Shown piece by piece: positions 30,426 to 39,811 of a stretch of 64,000 bases of DNA. Numbering within the stretch: position 1 is the stretch's first letter; each line of letters begins with the position of its first letter. The stretch is from Thermomonas carbonis (lineage in GTDB: Bacteria; Pseudomonadota; Gammaproteobacteria; Xanthomonadales; Xanthomonadaceae): contig NZ_CP060719.1 in the NCBI RefSeq assembly GCF_014396975.1, positions 840,001 through 904,000 on the forward strand. The letters run 5' to 3'. Position numbers and translations under genes: made by a program. A model generated the notes under the pieces. That model was given only the letters and a program-made list of their open reading frames with translations. It searched no databases and was not told where the DNA came from.

Positions 30426-31648
30426 ACCTTGCGGTTGGGATCGAACTCGGACTCGGTCAACGTGTCCGTGCGCGCGCCGAACCCGCAGACCACCAACGGG
30501 CTTTGCCTATAGCCGGTGAACCCGAACGCACGCTCCAGGTCGACCTCGTTGATCGCGCCGGTGACGAAGGGCCCAAGCCCGGCCTGGGTAGCGCACAACT
30601 GCAGGGTTTGCGACAGGTGGCCGGCGTCCAGCACGCACACGCGATATGCCTTGGCGTGGTTGCGGTACTTCCAGAAATTGCGATGGAAGCGCGGCGCCAG
30701 CACGCACAACACTGCGGCATCGGCAAAGAAGTCCTGGCCGGCGACCGCGATGCGCGCGAACGCATGCAGCTCATCGTCGCTCCAAACCCGCTGCGCGGCA
30801 TCGCCCAAGGGCCGGGTGCATGCGTCGCCGAGCTGCGGCGGGGCGATCGCAGGCGCCACCGGTTCCAGCGCATGTGACTCGATGCGATACCGGTACAGGC
30901 CGGGCGCGATGCCCTCCACCCGCTGCACGATCAGCAGGCAGTCGGTGGGATGCAGCGAACCACCGGACGGGCTGGTGCGCTTGTAGACGTCGAAGCCAGG
31001 CGCGGGATGGCCGATGCCGCGCGCGCCGAACACCCGTGCCATCAGCTGCGAGAACGCCGCCAGCGGCACCTGCGCTTCTGGATCGTAGTTGCGGCAGGTC
31101 GTGCGGGTATCGAGCAAGGCGTCGAAGTCGTCGCGTTCGATGCGCGGCAAGGCGAGTTGCGATTCCGGCGACAGGCACGGCTCCACAGGGGATGGCGGCA
31201 GGCCGTGCTGGCGCAACAGGCCTTCGTTGGTATCGACGTCGGCCTCGGCCATGCCTTTCGGTCCGTCGACGCCTTCCCAGCGCGCGGCCATGTGCGCCAC
31301 CGCAGCGGGCGGATGCCAGCCTAGTTCGCGGAAGTTCGTATCGGCGGGTGCGACCTCTTCATCTTCTACGTTCGTCAGCAGCAGCCCTGCGCCGAGCAGC
31401 GCATCCACCGCATCGCCACCGAAACCGGCATCCAGTTCATCGCGTTCGATCCAGTCCACCGGGCTTAGCGCGCCCAGCACGAGCGCATGCGCGGCGTCGA
31501 CCTCGATCGCCGCACCCAGGTGTGGCGCATGCGCAAACCACGCCAGCCGACTCACCACGCCGGTACCGCCTGACAACAAGTCGTCCAACTGGAAGCTGGC
31601 CACCTCGCGCGGCTCCAGCCACACCACCGCGCATCGCCTGATCAACAT
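30410..31648 (-). CDS. SagB-like dehydrogenase of a RiPP locus (putative peptide maturation dehydrogenase)
   Basis: 412 residues. The C-terminal two-thirds is a nitroreductase/SagB-type flavin domain: TRTTCRNYDPEAQVPL, then SPSGGSLHPTDCLL and LYRYRIESHALEPV, with NHAKAYRVCVLDAGHLSQTL later. The first 150 residues are a separate N-terminal domain. SagB-type enzymes oxidise azolines to azoles in peptide natural products. I recall this subgroup as TIGR04511, found beside a small precursor and a cyclase-like protein in Xanthomonadaceae. That is exactly the arrangement here, with the precursor divergent 60 bases away. No YcaO cyclodehydratase is visible in the window. Substrate and chemistry are therefore open. 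Confidence 0.82.
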   Translation of the reverse strand: MLIRRCAVVWLEPREVASFQLDDLLSGGTGVVSRLAWFAHAPHLGAAIEVDAAHALVLGALSPVDWIERDELDAGFGGDAVDALLGAGLLLTNVEDEEVAPADTNFRELGWHPPAAVAHMAARWEGVDGPKGMAEADVDTNEGLLRQHGLPPSPVEPCLSPESQLALPRIERDDFDALLDTRTTCRNYDPEAQVPLAAFSQLMARVFGARGIGHPAPGFDVYKRTSPSGGSLHPTDCLLIVQRVEGIAPGLYRYRIESHALEPVAPAIAPPQLGDACTRPLGDAAQRVWSDDELHAFARIAVAGQDFFADAAVLCVLAPRFHRNFWKYRNHAKAYRVCVLDAGHLSQTLQLCATQAGLGPFVTGAINEVDLERAFGFTGYRQSPLVVCGFGARTDTLTESEFDPNRKVWPRD

Positions 31649-31708
31649 GTCGACTCCGCACTGTTCCGATTGCTATTGTCGGCGTTCCAATCAACAGGGG
31701 GAAACACC

Positions 31709-31984
31709 ATGACTCAGGACGGTCCGCCCGGCTTGCCGCCGCGCATCGCAAAGCTGTTGCTCGACAAGCTGGAAACCGACGACGCCTTCCGCGAAGCCTT
31801 CGCCAAGGCACCGGGACAGGCGCTGCGCTCGATCGGCCACGCCGATGCCGCGCCGTGCATGGCGTTGAAGGCAGGTCAGACGCTGGCGTCGCCGGCGCAG
31901 ATCAAGGCGCAGCGCAGCAAGCTGGAGGAAGTGATGACAGGCATCCAGGGGATGGACTGCGCCTTGGCGTCACAAGAGAACTAA
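31709..31984 (+). CDS. RiPP-type precursor peptide (NHLP-related, putative modified peptide)
   Basis: 91 residues from the ATG at 31709, which has an AGGGGGA ribosome site. The leader-like part reads RIAKLLLDKLETDDAFREAF (12-31) and then KAPGQALRSIG (33-43), the fold pattern of Nif11/NHLP leaders. Only two cysteines exist, Cys50 and Cys84. The tail ends GMDCALASQEN. No double-glycine cleavage site is obvious, so the core is undefined. I recall the family as TIGR04509. The stop overlaps by 4 bases the stop of the convergent cyclase gene. A weak promoter (TCGACT, 18 bases, TATTGT at 31674-31679) lies upstream. Confidence 0.78.
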   Translation: MTQDGPPGLPPRIAKLLLDKLETDDAFREAFAKAPGQALRSIGHADAAPCMALKAGQTLASPAQIKAQRSKLEEVMTGIQGMDCALASQEN

Positions 31985-34533
31985 TGCGGCTTGCCCGCTG
32001 ACTGCGTCGCCCCTCTGGCAGCAGGTGCTGCCAGAGGGTTGGCGGTTGGTTCGGCATTCGACAGCAAGGCCTCCCGCGACACCGCGACGTTGAAGAAGCG
32101 CAACACTTCCGTGGTTGTGGCTTCCGTGAACACACGTCCCCGACGCGTCGCCAACCACTTCCCATGCACCTGCATGCCTTCTGCATTACCAGTCGCCTGC
32201 TCTGCACGCATCAACCCCCAATGGGCCGCGACGAGCGCATCGTCGCGCTTGGCGATGGGACGCAGACGCATCACGGCCGCCTGCGGCTTGCCGGCAAGCC
32301 GCTCTTGCTCGGCCATCACGACCTGCTGAAGCTGGCCGACGGTCGGATAGTCGCGAGGCACGCTGCTTGACTGCGTGACACGCAAGGCGTCCTCCACACC
32401 AACGGCATCGTCAAGCTGCGCCGACAGCAGGCCGGCATACAGGCGCATCTCGGTCGATGTCGGCGGATAGATCGCATCGGCCGCAGCCGCATCGGCATCG
32501 ACCGCCTCCAGTAGCCGCCAAATCAGACGGCGTGCTTCGGGGTTGTTGGTCACGACCGCAACACTCGCGATGGCGGCGCGCGCGCGCAGCGCTTCGAGCA
32601 CATCGTTCGCGCCAATCGCATCCTTCAGCCACGCATCGGCGGCATCGGCCGATTTCTGCCATTGCCCGCGATCGATCCAGGTCACCACGGCGGCATCGTG
32701 TTTCCAGCCGTCCCTTCCGTTGGTGCCACTCATGTAGACATTGTCGGATTGCGCATGCTCGCCGCGCGCGTCGTAAGCGCGCGCATACATCACACCGAAT
32801 CCGCTGAACCCGCCAGCCCGCGAACGCCGGAATTCCGCAAGCGCTTCTTCGTAGCGTTCCTGGCCGAGCAATGCAGTCGCCAAAGCGTAGCGACGGGCTT
32901 CGAGATTTTCCGCCTGCGGTTTCATGGCGCCGCGTATCGTAGCCTCCATGCGCTTGAAGTCGTTGAGCTGGTGCCATTGGTTGGTACCCAGACGTCCCCG
33001 CAACCGGTAATCATCCGGATACAGCGCGAGGTACTGCTCTGCTTCGCGCAGGTACGCCATTGGCGATGAATGCTGGGTCAGAAGCAGGTCGATCCTCGCC
33101 CGCTCCTGCAGGGAAAGCCGCTGCGGGATCGTTAGTGCCTTGCGTCTAGCCTCGGTTGCCTTCGCAACGTTGTCCAGGCTCGAATACAAGTCGGCCATGT
33201 CGGCATAGGCCAGCGCAAACTGCGGATCCAGTTGCAGCGCGCGCCGATACAGGCCAAGCGCCTGCTCGCGATCGCGGGTGGTCGCCACCACATTACGCGC
33301 CACCGCAAACGCCTTCAACGCGTCCAGGCTCGGCGTGGCCACGTTCGGCAGCGGTACCGAGGTCTTCTCCACGTTCTGCATCGCCTCGCCGAGCTGCTCG
33401 CGCAACTGGTCGGTGACGTCGTCGATCGAACCCAGCGCGGATTCGATGCCCTTGCCGTCGGCGGACACCGCGTACACGGTGGTCTGGGTGCGGGGGTCGA
33501 CCACTTCCGCGCTCACCCGCAGGCGGCCTCCGACTTCGGCCACGGTGGGCAGCAGCAGCGCGCGCGCGCCGTCGCGCAGGGCGATCTCGGAGCCGCTGGC
33601 GCGATCGACCTTGGCGTCGTCGGGCCGCTGCATGCGCTGCATGGTCTCGCGCATCTTCAGGTCGCTGAGCACGTTGACGTAGCGCGACTGTTCCAGGCTG
33701 ATCCGGAACGCCTGCTCCAGCGAGTCGTCCAGTCGCGGGTCGCCGGTGAGGTTGCGCAGGTCGCCGACCACCACCCAGTCGCGTTCGCCGAATGCGATCG
33801 CGGGTTGCGGCCGAGTGATGAACCAGCCGCCGACCAGCAGGCAGCCCAGCAGCATGGTCTCCGCGGCCAGCGCCACCGGCCGCCGCCATAGCGGCAGGTC
33901 GCGCCAGGCCTTGGGCGTGTGCGATGGCATGCGCAGAGGCGCAAGCCCGGGCTCGCCGACCTCGTAGATTTCCTGTGCTTCCGGCACGCCCTTGAAGCGC
34001 CAGCGACCGTAAGACTTCCATACCAGCAGTTCGCCGCGTTCGCCGAGTTCACGCGCGGCGCGATGCGCGAGCGGTTCGGCGGTAGCGGACAGCAGGATCT
34101 GCCCGGGCCGGGCCAGTGCCATCAAGCGCCCGGCCAGCGGCTTGGCCAGGCCCTCGACCTCCAGCGACTTGGCGCCAAGCTGCACCGCGTCCACGCTGTT
34201 TTCCCAGAGCAGCACTTCGCCGACGTGCAAGCCGGCGCGCGCCTGCAACGGCTGATTGTGCTCGCGGCCCAATTCGCGCAGGCCGCGCACGTAGTCCAGG
34301 GCGAAACCGAGGCCATCGATCGGCCGCTCGAAGATCAGCAACAGGCCGTCGCTGCGGTCGATCAGGCGGCCGCGCCAGCGTTGCTGCAGGTCCAGCACGA
34401 TGCGGTCGTGGGCACGGAACAGGTCCGCCGCGGCGGTGTCACCGATGCGCTCCACCAGCCCGGTCGAATCGACCAGGTCGGTGAGCAGCAGGGTGCGCAC
34501 CTGCGGCGTGGTGGGGACCTGCGACTCCGCCAT
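31981..34533 (-). CDS. Putative peptide-modification-system cyclase (class III cyclase domain, TM, TPR)
   Basis: 850 residues. Residues 12-190 form a class III nucleotidyl cyclase-like domain with both metal Asp positions (D19 in LLTDLVDST, D62 in RSDG). One membrane helix follows at about 220-240. A periplasmic FlgO-like region (VVVGDLRNLTGDPRLDDSLE) and about eight TPR-like units come next. By eye the purine-selecting Lys position is Ile58 and the transition-state Asn is Pro132, while Arg136 is kept. I recall this architecture as TIGR04510, linked to the neighbouring precursor and dehydrogenase. The ATG at 34533 follows an AGGA site and lies 2 bases after the upstream stop. Confidence 0.82.
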   Translation of the reverse strand: MAESQVPTTPQVRTLLLTDLVDSTGLVERIGDTAAADLFRAHDRIVLDLQQRWRGRLIDRSDGLLLIFERPIDGLGFALDYVRGLRELGREHNQPLQARAGLHVGEVLLWENSVDAVQLGAKSLEVEGLAKPLAGRLMALARPGQILLSATAEPLAHRAARELGERGELLVWKSYGRWRFKGVPEAQEIYEVGEPGLAPLRMPSHTPKAWRDLPLWRRPVALAAETMLLGCLLVGGWFITRPQPAIAFGERDWVVVGDLRNLTGDPRLDDSLEQAFRISLEQSRYVNVLSDLKMRETMQRMQRPDDAKVDRASGSEIALRDGARALLLPTVAEVGGRLRVSAEVVDPRTQTTVYAVSADGKGIESALGSIDDVTDQLREQLGEAMQNVEKTSVPLPNVATPSLDALKAFAVARNVVATTRDREQALGLYRRALQLDPQFALAYADMADLYSSLDNVAKATEARRKALTIPQRLSLQERARIDLLLTQHSSPMAYLREAEQYLALYPDDYRLRGRLGTNQWHQLNDFKRMEATIRGAMKPQAENLEARRYALATALLGQERYEEALAEFRRSRAGGFSGFGVMYARAYDARGEHAQSDNVYMSGTNGRDGWKHDAAVVTWIDRGQWQKSADAADAWLKDAIGANDVLEALRARAAIASVAVVTNNPEARRLIWRLLEAVDADAAAADAIYPPTSTEMRLYAGLLSAQLDDAVGVEDALRVTQSSSVPRDYPTVGQLQQVVMAEQERLAGKPQAAVMRLRPIAKRDDALVAAHWGLMRAEQATGNAEGMQVHGKWLATRRGRVFTEATTTEVLRFFNVAVSREALLSNAEPTANPLAAPAARGATQSAGKPH

Positions 34534-34535
34534 GG

Positions 34536-35555
34536 CTAGTCCTGCCACTCCACGCGGTCGCCGCCCAGGCGTTTCGCGCGATACAGCGCGGTGTCGGCCT
34601 GCCCGTACCAGTGTTCCCAGTCGTGCGCGGCGTCGGCGATCACGCAGGCGCCGATGCTCAGGGTGGTGATCTGCGGCGGCACGCTCTGCATCTGCCGCAG
34701 GGTGCGCGCGCTGGCGGCGATGTAGTTGGCCATCCGCGCCACGTCCTGCGACTGTCGGCCGGCCACCAGCAGGCAGAATTCATCGCCGCCCAGCCGGCAG
34801 GCGATGTCGTCCGGCCCGGACACCGCCCGCAGCAGGTTGGCCACGCTCTGCAGCACGCGATCCCCGGCCAGGTGGCCATGGGCGTCGTTGATCGCCTTGA
34901 AGCGGTCGCAGTCGATCAGCACCAGACTCTGTCCGCCCAGTCCCTGGCTGCGCCGGCGCTGGTCGACGTGCAGGGCAAAGCCGCGGCGGTTGGTCAGTCC
35001 GGTGAGTTCGTCGGTGCGGGTCAGCACCTCGGTCTGGTTCAATCTGTGCGCGGTGGCGCGCAGCGTATCCAGCGCCATCTGCAGTTCCTGATTGCGCCGG
35101 CGCAGGCGTGCGATCAAGCCCTGTTCGTTGTAGACCACGCGCATGATCGCGCGGCGCAGGAAATGCGAGAGCAGTTGCGGGTCGCGCTGGGCGAGCAGGT
35201 CGAATTCGTGGCGGCCCAGTTCCAGCAACACCCCGTCCTCGACCATGGTCGCGTCGGCGCTGCGCGCGTGGTCGCCGATCAGCAGGCCGAGTTCGCCGAA
35301 GAATTCGCGCGGTCCGAGCCGCTTGGCCACCAGGTCTTCGCCGAAGTCGAGTTCGATCGCACCACTGGCGATCACGAACATGCTGGTGCCGAGGTCGCCG
35401 CGGCGGAAGAGCGGCGTGCCGGCATCGATCCGGCGGGCACGCCCGACCTGCGCGAACAGCGCGTACTCGCTGGCGATCAGCACCGAGGCCGTGGGATCGT
35501 CCACGTCCCGCCGGCTGTCGTCGTCGTGCACCTGCGCTGCCACACTTTCCGCCAC
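34536..35555 (-). CDS. Cyclic nucleotide-binding domain plus GGDEF diguanylate cyclase
   Basis: 339 residues from a GTG at 35555 with a GGGGG ribosome site; the open frame upstream has no domain homology. Residues about 30-140 are a cNMP-binding domain (RRGDLGTSMFVIASGAIEL, FFGELGLL, then ARSADAT, the phosphate cassette). A coiled coil is followed by a GGDEF domain from about 180 with canonical GGDEF. The RxxD inhibitory site is absent (GPDD). It should make c-di-GMP in response to a bound ligand. It lies directly upstream of, and is probably cotranscribed with, the cyclase-TPR gene. Confidence 0.86.
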   Translation of the reverse strand: MAESVAAQVHDDDSRRDVDDPTASVLIASEYALFAQVGRARRIDAGTPLFRRGDLGTSMFVIASGAIELDFGEDLVAKRLGPREFFGELGLLIGDHARSADATMVEDGVLLELGRHEFDLLAQRDPQLLSHFLRRAIMRVVYNEQGLIARLRRRNQELQMALDTLRATAHRLNQTEVLTRTDELTGLTNRRGFALHVDQRRRSQGLGGQSLVLIDCDRFKAINDAHGHLAGDRVLQSVANLLRAVSGPDDIACRLGGDEFCLLVAGRQSQDVARMANYIAASARTLRQMQSVPPQITTLSIGACVIADAAHDWEHWYGQADTALYRAKRLGGDRVEWQD

Positions 35556-35701
35556 CCACGTCCCCCGACACGCTGGAGGCCACGAGAATACACCGGCCTC
35601 TCCATCTCGGTTGAACGCAGGCCGGCGCCACGGCCGGCCCTGCGCCGCGAACGTAAAAATCCCACACGGCCGACCCAGGGCGCGAACGCCCACCGGCATG
35701 C

Positions 35702-35734
35702 AAGCCGCCGGGCCACCACTGCCTCAGGCGGCTT
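35702..35734 (-). terminator. Hairpin at the 3' end of aceA
   Basis: AAGCCGCC (35702-35709) and GGCGGCTT (35727-35734) are perfect complements across 17 bases. They overlap the last codons of aceA. No clear T-run follows, so intrinsic termination is only possible. The rest of 35556-35701 shows no gene. Confidence 0.3.
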
Positions 35735-37022
35735 TGCTTTCGCCGTGGAACTGCTCCTCTTCGGTGCTGCCCTTCAGCGCCACCGTCGAGCTCTTGCCGC
35801 CCTGGATGGTCTGGGTGATCGCATCGAAGTAGCCGGTGCCGACCTCGCGCTGGTGCTTGACCGCGGTGAAGCCGCGATCCGCTGCCGCGAACTCCTTCTC
35901 CTGCAGCTCGACGAAGGCGCTCATCTGCCGGCGCGCGTAGCCATGCGCCAGGTCGAACATGCCGTAGTTCAGCGCGTGGAAGCCGGCCAGCGTGATGAAC
36001 TGGAACTTGTAGCCATAGGTCGCGATTTCCTTCTGGAAGCGGGCGATGGTGGCGTCGTCCAGGTTCTTCTTCCAGTTGAAGCTCGGCGAGCAGTTGTAGG
36101 CCAGCAGCTTGCCGGGGAATTTCGCGTGGATCGCCTCGGCGAACTTGCGGGCGAACTCCAGGTCCGGCTTGCCGGTTTCGCACCAGACCAGGTCGGCGTA
36201 CGGCGCATACGCCAGGCCGCGGCTGATCGCCTGGTCCAGGCCGTTGTCGGTCTTGAAGAAGCCTTCCATGGTGCGCTCGCCGGTGCAGAACGGCTTGTCG
36301 TTGTCGTCGATGTCGGAGGTCACCAGGTCGGCGGCTTCGGCATCGGTGCGGGCGACGATCAGCGTCGGCACGCCCATCACGTCGGCGGCCAGGCGCGCGG
36401 CGGTCAACTTCTCGATGGCCTCGCGTGTCGGCACCAGCACCTTGCCGCCCATGTGGCCGCACTTCTTCACCGAGGCCAGTTGGTCCTCGAAGTGCACGCC
36501 GGCGGCGCCAGCCTCGATCATCGCCTTCATCAGCTCGTAGGCATTCAGCACGCCGCCGAAGCCGGCTTCGGCATCGGCCACGATCGGCTGCAGGAAGTCG
36601 ATGGAATGGTCGCCCTCGGCGTGGTGCAACTGGTCGGCGCGCAGCAGGGTGTTGTTGATGCGCTTGACCACCTGCGGCACCGAGTTGGCCGGGTACAGCG
36701 ACTGGTCGGGATACATCTCGCCGGCCAGGTTGGCGTCGGCGGCGACCTGCCAGCCGCTCAGGTAGATCGCCTTCAGGCCGGCCTTGACCTGCTGCATCGC
36801 CTGGTTGCCGGTCATCGCGCCCAGCGCATTGACGAAGTCCTCGGTGTGCAGCGACTTCCACAGCTTCTCCGCACCAAGCCGGGCGATGGAATGCTCGACG
36901 TGCACGGTGCCGCGCAGGCGCACCACGTCCTCGGCCGAGTAGGCCCGGGTGATCCCGGCCCAGCGCGGATTGTTGGCCCAGTCCAGCTTCAGTTGTTCGG
37001 CGCTCGGCAGGTGGTTCTTCAT
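35724..37022 (-). CDS. aceA: Isocitrate lyase
   Basis: 432 residues. It cleaves isocitrate to glyoxylate and succinate in the glyoxylate bypass. The active-site hexapeptide region is [16 protein letters not shown]. Other conserved segments are [25 protein letters not shown] and the [11 protein letters not shown] stretch. It follows aceB after 61 bases on the same strand, giving an aceBA operon. Length is typical of the bacterial enzyme. Confidence 0.97.
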   Translation of the reverse strand: MKNHLPSAEQLKLDWANNPRWAGITRAYSAEDVVRLRGTVHVEHSIARLGAEKLWKSLHTEDFVNALGAMTGNQAMQQVKAGLKAIYLSGWQVAADANLAGEMYPDQSLYPANSVPQVVKRINNTLLRADQLHHAEGDHSIDFLQPIVADAEAGFGGVLNAYELMKAMIEAGAAGVHFEDQLASVKKCGHMGGKVLVPTREAIEKLTAARLAADVMGVPTLIVARTDAEAADLVTSDIDDNDKPFCTGERTMEGFFKTDNGLDQAISRGLAYAPYADLVWCETGKPDLEFARKFAEAIHAKFPGKLLAYNCSPSFNWKKNLDDATIARFQKEIATYGYKFQFITLAGFHALNYGMFDLAHGYARRQMSAFVELQEKEFAAADRGFTAVKHQREVGTGYFDAITQTIQGGKSSTVALKGSTEEEQFHGESKAA

Positions 37023-37083
37023 GGCAGGTCCTCGGTGGGGTGCAGCAAGAGTGGGTTGGCGATGCGGTCGGATCGATGCGATG

Positions 37084-38706
37084 TCAGTCGATGCGTTCGT
37101 AGGCGGGAAGCGTCAGGAAGTCGGCGAGCTCGTCGGCATGGGTGAGCCGATCGAGCATCCCGATCGCTTCGTTGATGCGACTGGCACCGGGCATCCGCAG
37201 TTGGTCGTTGAACTTGCTGGGCAGGCCGATGAAGGCGCGCTCGAGCAGGGCGAAGTCGACCGGCGTGCCGTCGTCCAGATGCAGCGGCTCATGGCCGTCG
37301 TCGGCGAAGTGCAGCCACTGCCACAGCTGGGTGCGGGCGATCTCGGCGGTCGCGGCGTCTTCCATCAGCCAGTGGATCGGCACGCAGCCGTTGCCGTCGA
37401 GCCACGCCGCCAGGTAGCGCACGCAGACCTCGACGTTGCCCTCGAAGCCGGCCTTGCTGATCGTGCCCAGCGAGGGCCGCAACAAGTCGTCGCGCTCCGC
37501 ATGCACGTCATCGCGGGCGATATGGACCTGGTTGGCCTCCGGCATGTGCGCGTCGAACACCTCGCGGGCCAACGGGATCAACGCGGGATGTGCGACCCAG
37601 GTACCGTCGTGGCCGGCAGTGACTTCGCGCAGCTTGTCGGCGCGGACGCGGGCCAGCGCGGCACCATTGGCAGCGTCATCGCCACTGATCGGGATCTGCG
37701 CGGCCATGCCACCCATCGCATGCGCGCCGCGGCGATGGCAGGTCTTGACCAGCAACTCCGAATACGCGCGCAGGAACGGCTGCACCATCGTCACCTGGCC
37801 GCGCTCTGGCAGCACCCGGTCGCGATGCCGGCGCAGGGTCTTGATGTAGGAAAAGATGTAGTCCCAGCGACCGCAGTTGAGGCCGACGATGCGGTCCTTC
37901 AGCGCGTGCAGGATCTCGTCCATCTCGAACGCGGCCGGCAGCGTCTCGATCAGCACGGTGACCTTGACCTGGCCGTGCGACAGGCCCAGGGTGGCCTCGA
38001 TGTCGCCGAGCACCGCGTTCCACAGCGCCGCCTCTTCCATCGACTGCAGCTTGGGGATGTAGAAGTAGGGGCCGCGATCCTTGGCCGCCAGCGCCACCGC
38101 GTTGTGGAAGCAGAACAGACCCAGGTCGAACAGGCTGGCCGAAAGCCGCTGGCCGTCGACCAGCACGTGCTTCTCGTCCAGGTGCCAGCCGCGCGGGCGC
38201 ACGATCAGGACGGCCTGCTCGGCCTCGGGTCGGAGCGCGTAGGCCTTGCCGTTGTCACCGGTGAATTCCAGGGTGCCTTTGATCGCCTCGCGCAGCGCCT
38301 CCTGGCCGGCCAGCAGGTTCGCCCAGGTCGGCGCGGTGCTGTCCTCGAAGTCGGCCATGTAGCAGTTGGCACCGGAGTTCAGCGCATTGATCACCATCTT
38401 CGGGTCGACCGGACCGGTGATCTCGACGCGGCGGTCCTGCAGCGCGGCCGGGATCGGCGCGACGCGCCAGTCGCCGTTGCGGATCGGGGCGGTGTCGGGG
38501 CGGAAATCCGGCAGGGCGCCGGCATCGAAGGCGGCCTGGCGGGTGCGGCGGGCGGCCAGGCGGGCCTGGCGCTCACCCTCGAAGCGGACATGCAGGCCGG
38601 CGAGGAAGGCTTGCGCCGCGGGGGTCAGCAGCGCCTCCTGGCCCGGCAGGCTCCGGGTCAGATCCACGGTGCCCGGCTCGGGGCGGTCTTGCAGCACAGC
38701 GGACAT
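37084..38706 (-). CDS. aceB: Malate synthase A
   Basis: 540 residues. It condenses glyoxylate with acetyl-CoA to malate. The start at 38706 gives the standard N-terminus and leaves the palindrome-rich gap free. Conserved stretches include [41 protein letters not shown] and [14 protein letters not shown]. It is the first gene of the aceBA operon and is divergent from a LysR regulator, which probably controls it. Confidence 0.97.
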   Translation of the reverse strand: MSAVLQDRPEPGTVDLTRSLPGQEALLTPAAQAFLAGLHVRFEGERQARLAARRTRQAAFDAGALPDFRPDTAPIRNGDWRVAPIPAALQDRRVEITGPVDPKMVINALNSGANCYMADFEDSTAPTWANLLAGQEALREAIKGTLEFTGDNGKAYALRPEAEQAVLIVRPRGWHLDEKHVLVDGQRLSASLFDLGLFCFHNAVALAAKDRGPYFYIPKLQSMEEAALWNAVLGDIEATLGLSHGQVKVTVLIETLPAAFEMDEILHALKDRIVGLNCGRWDYIFSYIKTLRRHRDRVLPERGQVTMVQPFLRAYSELLVKTCHRRGAHAMGGMAAQIPISGDDAANGAALARVRADKLREVTAGHDGTWVAHPALIPLAREVFDAHMPEANQVHIARDDVHAERDDLLRPSLGTISKAGFEGNVEVCVRYLAAWLDGNGCVPIHWLMEDAATAEIARTQLWQWLHFADDGHEPLHLDDGTPVDFALLERAFIGLPSKFNDQLRMPGASRINEAIGMLDRLTHADELADFLTLPAYERID

Positions 38707-38762
38707 CGACAACTCCAGCGTTCGATCAGTGGGGAACCGAACCATCCGCCTGCGTCTGGTAT

Positions 38763-38807
38763 TTGACAAACCAGATTTGTCAATGATTACTATTAGAAAA
38801 TCTAATA
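38763..38807. promoter_or_regulatory. Two perfect palindromes between aceB and the LysR gene
   Basis: TTGACAAA, spacer CCAGA, TTTGTCAA (38763-38783) is followed by TATTAGA, AAA, TCTAATA (38791-38807). Both have perfect arms; the second fits the T-N11-A pattern of LysR sites. The stretch is strikingly AT-rich. It also carries a TTGACA hexamer on each strand, so it likely overlaps both promoters. Confidence 0.65.
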
Positions 38808-38821
38808 CAGATATCGAAACC

Positions 38822-39790
38822 GTGGCGGATAGCCCTTCCAGCAACATCCGCTTCGCCTACAAGGGCTCGCGACTGAAGCCTTTGCGGGCGTTCTGCCAAG
38901 TGGCGCGGCTGGGATCGGTGAGCCGTGCCGCGGAAGCGCTGTACCTCAGCCAACCGGCAGTGACCCTGCAGTTGCAGGCGCTGGAGCGCGAACTGGGCGT
39001 GCGCCTGCTGGAGCGCAGCGGACGCCGGCTGACCCCCACCCGCGAAGGCGAACTCCTCTACGAACTGGCCAAGCCGCTGGTGGAAGGGCTGGACGGGCTG
39101 GCGGCCAGCTTCCGCGAGCAGGTGCGCGGGCTGGATGCCGGCGAGCTAAACGTGGCCGCCGGCAGCTCGACCATCCTGTACCTGCTGCCCGGGATCGTGG
39201 ACGCGTTCCGCCAGCGCCATGCCGACGTACGCCTGAGCCTGCACAACGTCACCGGTGCCGGCGGCCTGGACCTGCTGCGCAACGATGCGGTGGATCTGGC
39301 CGTGGGTTCGATGCTGGATGTGCCCGCGGACCTGACCTACGCCCCGGTCTACAGCTTCGAGCCGATGCTGATCATGCCGCCCGACCACCCGCTGGCCTCC
39401 AAGCGCGACCTGAGCCTGCAGGACCTGTCGCCGTACGGCCTGATCCTGCCGCCCAAGCGCCTGACCACGTATCGGCTGGTCGACCTGGTGTTCCAGCAAA
39501 ACCGCGTGCCGTATACGGTGGCACTCGAAGTCGGCGGCTGGGAGGTGATCAAGCAGTACGTGGCGATGGGGCTGGGGATCAGCATCGTCACCGCGATCTG
39601 CCTGACCGAGGCCGACCGCCAGCGGCTGGCGGCGCGCTCGCTTGCGCGCTGGTTTCCCTCGCGCAGCTACGGCATCGTGATGCGCAAGGGCAAGTTCCTG
39701 TCATCGCAGGCGCGCGCCTTCGTCGAGCTGATCAAGCCGGAGCTGCTGTCCCCGCGCGAGCAGGATCGTGGCGGGCACTCCGAGCGCTGA
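38822..39790 (+). CDS. LysR-family regulator, probably of aceBA
   Basis: 322 residues from a GTG at 38822. An in-frame ATG at 38783 would place both palindromes inside the gene and add AT-rich, unrelated codons, so it is rejected. The winged helix reads LRAFCQVARLGSVSRAAEALYLSQPAVTLQLQALE (about residues 20-54 in two halves). It is followed by the effector-binding domain (GELNVAAGSSTILYLLPGIV). Divergence from aceB with two palindromes between implies direct control of the glyoxylate bypass. The effector is unknown. Confidence 0.85.
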   Translation: MADSPSSNIRFAYKGSRLKPLRAFCQVARLGSVSRAAEALYLSQPAVTLQLQALERELGVRLLERSGRRLTPTREGELLYELAKPLVEGLDGLAASFREQVRGLDAGELNVAAGSSTILYLLPGIVDAFRQRHADVRLSLHNVTGAGGLDLLRNDAVDLAVGSMLDVPADLTYAPVYSFEPMLIMPPDHPLASKRDLSLQDLSPYGLILPPKRLTTYRLVDLVFQQNRVPYTVALEVGGWEVIKQYVAMGLGISIVTAICLTEADRQRLAARSLARWFPSRSYGIVMRKGKFLSSQARAFVELIKPELLSPREQDRGGHSER

Positions 39791-39811
39791 GCGCCCCGTT
39801 CCGCCACATCG

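Noticed and set aside
34611..37145. 844-residue plus-strand frame
   Set aside because: Antisense to the cNMP-GGDEF gene and aceA; its composition is typical of a shadow frame.
38783..38821. ATG at 38783 as start of the LysR gene
   Set aside because: It would put both palindromes in or at the coding sequence and add AT-rich, non-homologous residues; the GTG at 38822 fits better.
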